Shown here: positions 55,201 through 64,000 of the stretch, in pieces
Layout of the letters: each line of letters opens with the position of its first letter
How positions within the stretch are numbered: position 1 is the stretch's first letter
NCBI GenBank assembly: GCA_030248065.1
Contig: JASAMV010000328.1
Coordinates: 1 to 64,000 of the forward strand
Reading direction: 5' to 3'
From: Rhynchonema sp. JSB1_4
Taxonomy: Eukaryota; Nematoda; Chromadorea; Monhysterida; Xyalidae
DNA length: 64,000 bases
Position numbers and translations under genes: made by a program
The notes under the pieces: generated by a model
What the model saw: only the letters and a program-made list of their open reading frames with translations
What the model was told of the DNA's origin: nothing
Database searches by the model: none

Positions 55201-58200
55201 TCACACAGGCACCGCATGCATTCGATGGGCGACGTTTTTGTTGTATCTGAAATGGAAAAATTAATTCAAATTTAACCAAATTTAGATTTTTTCCAGAAAA
55301 ATGTTCAATCAAATAATAGCGTGCAATAATAGTAATAACCTGTGCATGATAGTGAGTAGCTGTTTGCCGGGACCGAGCTCATAGACTTTCGGTATGCCAC
55401 GATCCACAAAATATTGACGAGATTGATTGAATAGTGTGTGCAACGTTTGCTCCCAATGCACCCGTTGTGATACCTGTGCGTGAATTATTTGTGGTAGTTT
55501 ACTCACACGTCATTATTAATCAACGGAGAACATTTAAAAAAAAATCAAAAAAACGAACTTGTTTATACAAACGAGTGTGGACCTCGTGCAGATTCAATGC
55601 CGCGTCACTGTTTGCGCCGGGGTACATTGAACCTGATACGGGAAACAAAGAATGAAAATCCGAACTCATAAACGCAATCGTAAAATAAGAACGTGGTGAA
55701 CAAACCAGTGGCATTGGCGATCACAGGCAGTTTAGGCGCGTGGAATTTGACAGTTTTGAGCGCGAATTTCAATTTCATTGACGCTGCAGCCATAAGTGAC
55801 GTATGAAATGCACCACTAACGCGGACCTGAAGCGGAACGAACACATTTGTAAAACTATAAGAACTATCCCATTTGATCAACATTTCCCAACCCTTTTCAA
55901 TGGTCTGACATCGAATTGAGCGCCATTCTGTTCCAGCCATTCCAAACATTGCGTATGTCCCCCGATCACTTTGTTGTTTGTGAACAGGTCAATAGCTATT
56001 GTGCACACAACGTGCTCAGACTGAAGTGCGTAACTGGAAAAAAATTATTGGAGCGCATTGTTTTGGCAATTTACTGATGATGACTACTTGGTGCAACACT
56101 TGGTTGTGTGTGACAGTGAGAACAGAGATAAATAATTGTCGAAATTTTGACTTTGACCAAAGTTATTGGTCACACGCAACCGGGCAGTTTTTTACAAGCT
56201 TTTACAGTTTCGAAGCAAAGCTGCAGGTGCACTCCGAAGAACCACAAAATTAAAAAATCATGTGATCAACACTCGAGCATGGCGTTCCGCATTCATTTTG
56301 GTCACACTATGAAGTGGCTCAGTAAGGCTCACACCAACAACAACGGCATTATCCAACCTGATTTCATTCCTGGCCTGTTCCAGTGCAGCTGGTAGTCTCG
56401 ACCGAGCGCGCAGTGCCACCGTGAGCAGACCACTGGATGCGAGTTCACTGCATTCTTGCATGGCTTCGGCACGCAACAGCAACAGTCGAAGCGCTGCAAA
56501 TGCGAACAAACACTCAGTGTTGTGATTATCACTAACAACTTCCACAACTGATACTACATCCGCTGCCATAGTACCGTTACAGTCCACCCTCTTTATAGTG
56601 ACCTCCTATCTCCAGTGGAACTTTATGGTGAAACTTTTAGATCCCATTCTGACCCAACCATCAGTCATGCTGAGAGGGCAGGACATTTTCCACACCGACG
56701 ACCCCACCCGATCGCGACACTATGAAGAGGGTTGACTGTGGCTGATCGACAGAACAACACCAAGTTGCAACACAATCCAACCATCCTCAAACTCGAGCAT
56801 TCCAGCAAACACCAAGGCCGCGTATTCGCCGACACTAAATCCAGCGGTCGCGATGCATTGCTCGATTGCCTGCAACATCAAGGGAATAAAAAAATATCAG
56901 CTGGTGAGCAACGTTTTTCTGTATGCGTGAGCGTGATTGATCGACCAACCGCTGGATGTGTGACTTTGAGCCGTTCCAATGCGGCCAGTGACGTCACAAA
57001 CACTGCTGGTTGACAGAAGACGGTCTGGTTGAGCTCGGTCTGCGAAAGCTTGTCTTGTTTGTTGTTTCAAGCATAAAGCAGAAAACCACAAGATGTAAGA
57101 TAAGACACAAACGCACTTGTGGTCCCTCGAGGCATTTATGTAGCAAATCGTAGCCCAGAATCTCGCTGGCCATGGCGTAAATGTCGCGAACTTTCGGCAA
57201 ATCAAGCAACTCTCGACCCATTCCTAAAAGAAATAATTATTTTATGTGCGGAATGAGCAATCCGATGCGACAATCCGAAGTATTAGGCGAGTCCGGTCGG
57301 TTCACGTCAAATTGCTCGCGCCTACTTTGATGCCCTGATGCGTGCTCAGTCAATGAGAACGATCTTTCGGCAGAAAGTACAACACTAGCTGGGGTCGAGG
57401 CGAATACCTTCCCGTGGTGGAACCCGAGCAACGACGCTGCCGCTGTGGCAAATGGCAGCGCCGGCCGAATGCGCCGAAAACTTTTCCCGACCGATGGAAC
57501 CATGCGCAAGCCGGAGCCCCGAGTGGCACCACATTGAACTACTGGCCTGCAAGGACAATGTGGAAAGGGGCGATGGTTGTCCTGAGCGGCTGGCCACCGC
57601 GGAAAAAGATGCGCTACGGACACAAAGATGGACGATCTAACAGATTGCTTTCGGATTTTATGTCACAGTATTCCGCACCGTCCGGTAAAGTAACCCAAAA
57701 CAGATGCTGGTTACTTCTATTCAGCGTAAAATTACATTCTTGTGCAAACGCAGAGGATCGTCATGTGAATACTTTTAAATTCCCAAACTGACCAACAAAC
57801 TGGGTGCCCTGGCCGGGGAACAACAACACCGAAGATTTGTCGGCATCGAACAATGGCTCGGTCGTTTTCGCTGTTTTTGGCGTGTCGCGTTGTCGTTTGC
57901 TGCTCGGATACACAAATCGACCGCTTTCGTCCCTGACACGACTCGACCGCCGATGGTTCGATGCATCTGGGCAACGAAATGGAAAGGTGTACGCACCTGG
58001 TGTTTTGTTGTTGGTTTCTGAGTATCTATCTTGCTCTTGCACCAACACTCTAGCCTAATTGTGTTGCGCCACTAAGGCAAAAAGGAGTGCCGAGCTTTAT
58101 TTCCCAAGTGATCGCACGGTGCAAAAAATGGGCATCTTTGGCCAACTTCGGGAAAATGAAAAAAAACCAAATTCAGCCTTTATCAGCATCTACAACAAGA

Positions 58201-58587
58201 ACACGAAAATTTTGGCAAAATCATACAAAATGCTTCTGCCCGTGCACCTGTGACTAAACTGGGGCCGCTGGGTCCCATCGACCAACTCTGTTTGTTCTAA
58301 TCTTTATGCTCACTTTGAAAAAAAAACAACAGAAATAAGAAAACAATGTGGCAGAAACTGGCAGGAAAAAACAAACCATCGCGTGCGACAGCGCTCTTCT
58401 TCAAAACCGCGTCATCCAGCAATTGTTTCACACCAGCTGGACCAGAAGACAGACGAAACGGTTGCCCTGATTGTGGGCTGTTCACAGGGTTTGTCCGAGG
58501 CTTCGAAAAAATGCGATTGCAGCACAGACGAAGACAGCCGAGCGACGTTGATGGTGAAGACCAGCTGGCGATGTTGAACGTCAACAT
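55201..58587 (-). CDS. MCAT: Mitochondrial malonyl-CoA:ACP transacylase (11 exons)
   Basis: MCAT loads malonyl groups onto mitochondrial acyl carrier protein for type II fatty-acid synthesis. Minus-strand exons: 58587-58377, 57966-57793, 57223-57117, 57039-56950, 56869-56782, 56493-56333, 56020-55892, 55826-55706, 55632-55559, 55473-55340, 55246-55201. All ten joints match in phase; the product is 444 residues. Motifs in order: N-terminal Arg/Ser-rich presequence with GVKQLLDDAV; VLLFPGQGTQFVGMGREL; QTVFCQPAVFVTSLAALERL; ATAGFSVGEYAALVFAGML with the nucleophilic Ser of GFSVGE; RAEAMQECSE with the substrate-binding Arg; VRVSGAFHTSLM with the catalytic His; QRVHWEQTLHTLF; VYELGPGKQL. The N-terminal part is somewhat long. 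Exon 6 uses donor GGT|GTGAGC. Confidence 0.93.
57224..57792. other. MCAT intron 2 with a GC-rich patch of open frames
   Basis: 57400-57640 is GC-rich and open in three plus-strand frames (for example CPERLATAEKDALRTQRWTI before TGA/TAA-type stops). It looks like the remnant of a coding sequence inserted in the intron, but I recognise no protein. Confidence 0.3.
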
Positions 58588-58773
58588 TTTGTTTGGCCGC
58601 GGAAACGCGGAATTCCACCGATGATTTGCTCGTTTCGAGCTTATGTGTGCTGAAAATGAAGTGAGATTGAGATCGACAAAGAAGACCAAGAACGATGAGG
58701 GACGTCCGTGTGCGTGGTAAACAGATCGAAAACGGGCAAACAGGCCGGCCCGTTGTGGGGGGGACGCCCCCCC

Positions 58774-58816
58774 ACCCCCCAAGTACTACCACTACACAGG
58801 GTAGTACTTGGGGGGT
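58774..58816. repeat. Perfect 17-bp hairpin at the edge of the right nest
   Basis: ACCCCCCAAGTACTACC (58774-58790) and GGTAGTACTTGGGGGGT (58800-58816) are exact reverse complements with a 9-base loop. It arises because the end of an older element and the start of the element at 58797 face each other. Confidence 0.9.
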
Positions 58817-59740
58817 CCCCCCAAATTCATCTATTTATCGTCAACACTTTTTGATTTCATCTATCTATCGTCAACACATATGGGCAAATCTATCTATCGT
58901 CAACAAATTCTGGGAACAATCTATCTATCGTCAACAACAATCGACCCCAAAATGGACATTTTTGACTCAAAAGGGCTCAAAATCGGTATTTTTTGTCCCA
59001 AATAGGCAAAAAATCGCGCGCTACGCGCGGATTTAGTAGATCTATATACATTTTCATTTCAAATTTCAAATTTTATCTGCCCGCTTTCGCAAAGACCTTT
59101 ACACAAGATCCGGAGAAACCCTAAAAAAATGAACATGAGTTTTAATAAACGAAAATGTGAATATTTGCACATTATTAACTCTTAATGCACTGTACCTTGA
59201 TTTTTGGTGACCCCCCCACCATCTATCTATCGTCAACAAGTTTGGGTCGACCCCCCAGGTTTCGGACTTGGGTCATCTATCTATCGTCAACACATTTCGG
59301 GTCCCAATCTATCTATCGTCAACACCCTGTCCCTGACCAAGTACCAGTGTAGTTCCTGGGGGGGTCCCCCCTCGGGTACGCTATCTCCCCCTCGGGTGGT
59401 ACACTATCCCCCTATCTCCCCCTCCGGGTACACTATCTCCCGCAATTTTTGCCTAAAATAGGCATTTTTAGGCCTAAAATGGGCATTTTTAGGCCTAAAA
59501 TGGGTGATTTTCAGGTCAATGTTCTCAAAAGTCGCCAAAATACCCTTTCTATGAAGAATTTTTTCTAAAAAGGGGCAAAAATAGGTCAAATTTTCTACCT
59601 CAAAAAGTGACTTTTTCCTGGATTTGGCTCTTCCCCCCCCCTTCCCCCCTCGGGGGTACACTATCTCCCCCTCCGAAAAAAACGGAGGGTCCGCTGTCTC
59701 CCCCTCCGGACCAGGAACTACACTGCCAAGTACTACACTG
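58797..59740. mobile_element. hAT-like MITE (word CTATCTATCGTCAACA)
   Basis: Ends CAGGGTAGTACTTGG and CCAAGTACTACACTG, inverted repeats with one mismatch. The octamer CCACTACA is duplicated exactly (58789-58796, 59741-59748). The word TCTATCTATCGTCAACA occurs about four times at the left inner end and three times at the right. The middle has the palindromic CGCGCGCTACGCGCG (59014). Contains the element 59345-59725. Confidence 0.9.
59345..59725 (+). mobile_element. CAGTGTAGTTCCTGG-family hAT MITE (word ATCTCCCCCTCCG)
   Basis: Perfect 15-bp inverted termini and a perfect 8-bp duplication CCAAGTAC (59337-59344, 59726-59733). Core shared with 2692 and 61034. TACACTATCTCCCCC takes the place of the words in the other siblings, at both ends. 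Confidence 0.92.
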
Positions 59741-60071
59741 CCACTACACTGCTGGTATGGGAAATTTTTAATTTTTGGGGTATGTATGGGAAATTTCCCG
59801 AAAATTGGGCTGGGTATAAGAAAACTTCGACTTCTCAACGACACCACTGGCCGGGATTTTGGACTTTTGGATCGGGCCGGGCCGGAGATTTGTAGGTGCG
59901 GCGTACGGGCCGGGCTTGCCAGCCCGACCCGGCCGGAACGGAATTGCTCAAATTGCAAGCCAAAACCATCATTTTGGGCACTCAATTGGACCAAAAATCT
60001 AAAAAAATTGCGCTTCGCTCAGAGTATATGCACACTTTTATGGGACCAAACCAAATGAACCCGGTTCAGAG
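59741..60071. other. Spacer with palindromic GGGCC runs
   Basis: Contains ATGGGAAATTT repeats and CGGGCCGGGCCGG, like the run at 3823. Possibly the remains of further elements; nothing definable. Confidence 0.4.
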
Positions 60072-60140
60072 TAGGCCTGGGCACAATACCGCTTTTGACA
60101 CCCAATACCAATACCCAATACCAATACCGGCCCTGTACCA

Positions 60141-60986
60141 CAGACCTGTACAACCACCCTCGGCCCGGCCGAGGGTCATTTTGGATTTGCCGAGGGTAAA
60201 TTCCGGCACCCTCGGCAAAAATTACCAGACCCCCCCTCAAAATCCAAACCAGTACCTCTTCCAAAAAGCATTTTATACGTGTATTTTAGCCTTTTTATAC
60301 TTCAGGTCGGCGCGCTTCGCGCGCATTTTCTGTCACTCATGACTTGTTATGCCTTTTTTAATGTTGAAGCGCTTGGTGGATCACGATGCATTTGAATTGT
60401 TCTATGGAGAGGGCGAACTTGAACATTATGCAGAAGAGAGCATTGATGACGAAGCTCAGCGGCGCTTCATGTTCCGAAAGTTCAACATTTCAATCTAACG
60501 AAAGTTATGCTTGTCACGTTTCTCGTTTTTTTTGTGGCTTGCGCATTGAATGACATCATAACCTATACCTGCACATTGTAACTGTACGTAATTGCATTGT
60601 CTCCGGTCTTCTTAGCTCACCAGAAATGTTTTAAAGTTTCTTGATTCGTGGCATTACTTAACTAATTTGAACATTTCGGTCAACTTTTTAGGTATGTATT
60701 ATACTTCAGATTTTGTACGTAAACTTGATTATTCTGTTTTTAAATGTTGTTTTGCGCCGTAAATGATTGTGCTTGTTAAAGAAACCTGCCAAAACGTATT
60801 TATGAGTCTGAGAATACATGGCTAATGGCTCTATGAGCTCTGTAACACTGAAATAAGGTCTACTGACTTCATTCATAAAAATTACCAGACCCCCCTGATT
60901 TTGCTTCCGAGGTTACCAGACCCCCCAATTTTTCGACCTGAAGCCATTACCGGCCGAGGGTAAAAAATTCCTCCCGTACAGGTCTG
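60141..60986. mobile_element. Inserted element with CAGACCTGTAC ends (words ACCCTCGG and TTACCAGACCCCCC)
   Basis: CAGACCTGTAC (60141-60151) and GTACAGGTCTG (60976-60986) are perfect inverted ends. TTACCAGACCCCCC appears near both ends (60222, 60884, 60913), as does GGCCGAGGGT. The palindrome GGCGCGCTTCGCGCGC is at 60308. A target duplication is not evident. A 45-codon frame starts at 60361. Confidence 0.65.
60361..60498 (+). pseudogene. Short coding-like fragment inside the 60141 element
   Basis: ATG at 60361 to TAA at 60496-60498 encodes 45 residues with protein-like composition (VDHDAFELFYGEGELEHYAE, QRRFMFRKFNISI). It may be a captured host-gene fragment or the end of a lost transposase; I cannot assign it. 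Confidence 0.3.
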
Positions 60987-61338
60987 ACCAATACCCAATA
61001 CCCAATACCAATACCAAATTAGTGACCCAATACCAGTGTAGTTCCTGGGGGGGGAGGGGGGGTCCCCCCCCTCGGGTACGCTATCTCCCCCTCAGGTGGT
61101 ACACTATCCCCCTATCTCCCCCTCCGGGTACACTATCTCCCCCAATTTTTGCCTAAAATAGGCATTTTTAGGCCTAAAATGGGCATTTTTATACCAAAAA
61201 TGTGTGATTTTTAGGTCAATGTTCTCAAAATTCGCCAAAATGCCCTTTTTATGAAGAATTTTTTCCAAAAAGGGGCAAAAATAGGTCAAATTTTCCACCT
61301 CAAAAAGTGACTTTTTCCCGAATTTGGGTCTTCCCCCC

Positions 61339-62453
61339 CATAGTTTTTTTAGACACTTTTTAGGTGCAATTTGCACCTAAAAAATCAGAATTGCACCTAA
61401 AAATTCAGGGTTAGGTGCAAGGTTGCACCTAAAATTTTGGGCCCTTGTTTGCTTAATTTAGCATTTATACAGCATCTTTTAAGGTTAGAAAGCTTAGAAA
61501 CAAAAAAAAAATGCGCTGCGCGGCTTTTCATTCCTTCCAATAAATTCCATCGAAGCATTTGGTCGACATCGACAAAAAATATTGATCTGATTGATTGATT
61601 TCGTACACAGTTAGTACCTGGTGTGCTGGTGATAAGATTCAAAACAAATACATGCTGTACTAGGATCAGTGTAGTTCCTGGTCCGGCGAGGCGGTTAGTG
61701 AACCTACCCACTTTGTCGGTGCGGCGGCTAGTGTACCTCCCTGTGGGGGGAAGGAGGGGGGAAGACCAAAATTCAGGAAAAAGTCCTTTGAGGTAAAAAA
61801 TTTGACCTATTTTTGCCATTTTTTGGAAAAAATTCTCCATAAATAGGGTATTTTGGCGACTTTTGACAACACCCATTTTAGGCCTAAAATGCCCATCTTG
61901 GGCTAAAAATGCCTATTTTAGGCAAAAATTGCGGCGGTTAGTGTATCTGGTGCGGCGGTTAGTGTACTGGTGTACCTTGGTCGCGGCGGTTAGTGTACCT
62001 TAGGAGGGGACCCCCCTCCCCCCCAGGAACTACACTGACTAGAACTAGAGCAGAGCATGACAACAGTATTAGATACCCACACAGTAAATGAACAGCGAAA
62101 GTAATTGATTCGTACGTGACCCCCAAATGTGGATATGGTGACGTGAAAATTTTACTGTTTCGTTTTCTTCTCAATCGGTTCTCAATAATGAAACTAGTAC
62201 AAAATGTGCTACAAAATGTTGAACTTTCCCTGAAAAGTTTGCTTTTGCTAAAGGAAAAGGCATTCATTGCGTTACAACTTTATTGAACTTCTAAAAGCAC
62301 GCAAATAGCATTGAACACACAACCTGGCAAAAAAGCCTAAAATTGGCGTTTTTTGTCCAAAATAGGGGTTGCACCTACTTTGGCCAGCTTGCACCTAAAA
62401 ATTGGGGGGTTGCACCTAAGTTGCACCTAGTGAATTTTGAAAAAAAAACCCTG
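61339..62453 (-). mobile_element. Inverted copy of the 1.1-kb hAT-like MITE
   Basis: Reverse complement of 920-2044: starts CATAGTTTTTTTAGAC and ends GAAAAAAAAACCCTG. Flanks TTCCCCCC and TCCCCCCC fit an 8-bp duplication within a C-run. It carries the nested element 61667-62037 at the same internal position as the left copy. Confidence 0.88.
61667..62037 (-). mobile_element. CAGTGTAGTTCCTGG-family MITE (word AACCGCCGC), innermost of the right nest
   Basis: Inverted twin of 1333-1719, with GGCGGTTAGTGTACC repeats at both inner ends and perfect 15-bp termini. Slightly shorter than its twin. Confidence 0.88.
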
Positions 62454-62787
62454 TCCCCCCCCTTCCCCCCCCTCGGGGGTACGCTATCTCCCCCTCCGAA
62501 AAAAACGGAGGGTCCGCTATCTCCCCCTCCGGACCAGGAACTACACTGCCCAATACCAATACCCAATACCAATACCGGGTGAGACCCAATACCAATACCC
62601 AATACCAGATTAATACTACTGAAGTGCCTGGTATTGGGTTTGGTATTGGGTTGGTATTGGTATAGTATTGGGTATTGGGTTGGTATTGGTATTGGGTATT
62701 GGGTATTGGTCTTAGTATTGGTTTGGTATTGGGTTTTTGGTCTGGTATTGGGTTTGGTATTGGGTTTGGTATTGGTTTGGTATTGGG

Positions 62788-63271
62788 TAGGGTTAGAGAG
62801 ATGTCGGGTGTCGGGTGCCAAAAAAGTGTAGGTGTCGGGTGTCGGGTACCCCCAGATGTCGGGTGTCGGGTTTTTTCGGACCCGACACCCGACACCCGAC
62901 ACTTACGGTTCAAAACATCAGTATTGCTGAGAGAAGAATCTTGAGAGAAAATTTTCTTTGAACCAAATGTTTCCGAAGACGCAGCATGTGACATTTTGGT
63001 GTTTATTTCGTGTGAAAATACTTGAATTCAGTAACTTGAGCCAAAAAATTGCACTCATGATGCAAATGAGCAAAAATTTGCCTGTTTTTTGGTCCAAAAA
63101 CAGGTGTCGGGTGTCGGGTTTTTTTCAAAAACTAGATGTCGGGTGTCGGGTTTTTTTGGAACTGTCGGGTGTCGGGTGTCGGCTTTTTTTCTGAAATGTC
63201 GGGTGTCGGGTACTTCCAGATGTCGGGTGTCGGCTGTCGGGTGTCGGGTACCCTCCCGACCTCTAACCCTA
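62788..63271. mobile_element. hAT-like MITE (word GTCGGGTGTCGGGT)
   Basis: The left end TAGGGTTAGAGAGATGTCGG and right end CCTCTAACCCTA are inverted over 11 bases. The octamer GTATTGGG is duplicated exactly (62780-62787, 63272-63279), again within the host's word array. GTCGGGTGTCGGGT and its complement fill both inner ends; the centre is A/T-rich. Confidence 0.88.
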
Positions 63272-63763
63272 GTATTGGGTTTTGAGTCAGGTATTGGGTT
63301 TGGTATTGGTTTGGTATTGGGTTTTTCTGGACTAGTATTGGGTATTGGTTTTGACCCAATACCTGGGCAAACCCAATACCAATACCCAATACCAATACCA
63401 GGCCAGCTTCAATACCAATACCCAATACCCAATACCAGAATTAGACCCAATACCAATACCAAACACTGGTATTGGTATTGGGTGGTATTGGTATTGGGTA
63501 TTGGGTATTGTGCCCACCCATAGTTCAGAGAAACCGAATCACAAAAACATAGACCTGCTTCCCCAAGAAAATTTTGCCAATTTTGGCTTTTTTGGACGAT
63601 TTTTTTCTTGAACCCCAAAATCGGGGGGCCGGGCCGAGTTCACCCGGCCCGATCCAAATCTCTGTTTGTTGGTCACTCACAAAAGTTCAGAAAAAAGTTG
63701 AAAAAATGACATTGAAGATTGAAGAAATAAACTAAAGGCAGTCTACGGGAGGTTGTCACTCAG

Positions 63764-64000
63764 CCCCCGAATACCGTAACCCACCGCAAGCGAGATCGTT
63801 GCGAGACCCATGCTGATCGCTGCTTATCGAAACGCGTATTAGCGGCAGCAAGCTGGAAATTGTCATCGTGCGCGCCGATCACCAAAACTTGAAAATGTTG
63901 GTTGGTGTTGGCGCTAACACGCAAAACATAGATAAAAAACAAAAGGGTCTCGACACGATCCCTGCAGATCAAAATTACGGTGGGTTACGGTATTCGGGGG
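63764..64000. mobile_element. MITE with perfect 23-bp inverted ends, reaching the window edge
   Basis: 63764-63786 (CCCCCGAATACCGTAACCCA, then CCG) and 63978-64000 are exact reverse complements. The element could extend past the window if the G-run continues. Same TACCGTAACC core as the elements at 25837 and 32921. Confidence 0.8.

Larger units (their letters stand above)
61034..62548 (+). mobile_element. CAGTGTAGTTCCTGG-family hAT MITE (word ATCTCCCCCTCCG), second level of the right nest
   Basis: Termini CAGTGTAGTTCCTGG / CCAGGAACTACACTG and a perfect 8-bp duplication CCCAATAC (61026-61033, 62549-62556), created within the word array of its host. Same word as the element at 59345. It is interrupted by the 1.1-kb element 61339-62453. 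Confidence 0.9.
60072..63522. mobile_element. Outermost hAT-like element of the right nest (word CCAATACC)
   Basis: Left end TAGGCCTGGGCACAATACC; right end GGTATTGTGCCCACCCATA; these are inverted repeats with 3 or fewer mismatches. The octamer GTTCAGAG is duplicated exactly (60064-60071, 63523-63530). Both inner ends are filled with CCAATACC / GGTATTGG words (60098-60140, 62549-62790, 63271-63510). It contains at least three independent insertions: 60141-60986, 61034-62548 and 62788-63271. Confidence 0.9.

Overview
The window is animal nuclear DNA, almost certainly from a nematode. Genes are split into many small exons whose introns mostly end in TTTCAG. They are closely spaced and co-oriented, and the two-domain galectin is of the LEC-1 type. 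At least two introns look like GC-AG introns, which are known to be unusually common in cyst nematodes; placing the genome there is only an inference. I rebuilt ten spliced genes by protein-family recognition plus exact matching of splice phase.

Layout: 271-16681 is a tight run of five plus-strand genes: TTC4 co-chaperone, a CRAL-TRIO/GOLD (SEC14-like) protein, mitochondrial ribosomal protein bL27m, REV7/MAD2L2, and an unrecognised basic/coiled-coil protein. An SLC7 amino-acid transporter follows (17701-20670). 21482-35750 is an accessory region with TIR elements, a six-cysteine secreted protein, and a duplicated family of small secreted proteins split apart by a 181-bp satellite array (about 31 units). 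A LEC-1-like galectin (38164-41021) precedes a nearly complete Penelope-like retroelement (41546-47452). That element has an N-terminal GIY-YIG domain, as in the Naiad type. Next come a small LTR element (49353-50456), a GILT thiol reductase (50890-53365), a two-helix membrane protein (53863-54589) and, on the minus strand, mitochondrial malonyl-CoA:ACP transacylase (55201-58587).

Both ends of the window hold Russian-doll nests of non-autonomous DNA transposons, many of them delimited here by perfect 8-bp target duplications. On the left (689-4032, all within TTC4 intron 1) the nest is five levels deep. On the right (58797-63522) it is up to four levels deep. The elements share a plan: hAT-like termini, short words repeated at both inner ends, G-run/C-run tracts and GCGCGC-type palindromes. 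Within one family the repeated word is swapped between copies but agrees at the two ends of each copy. I find this, together with a row of seven perfect hairpins in the intron of the Penelope-like element, the least explained structure in the window.

Method: exon boundaries are my reading of GT/GC-AG sites, phase continuity and remembered family patterns. No alignment or transcript was available. Copy identities were judged by eye.
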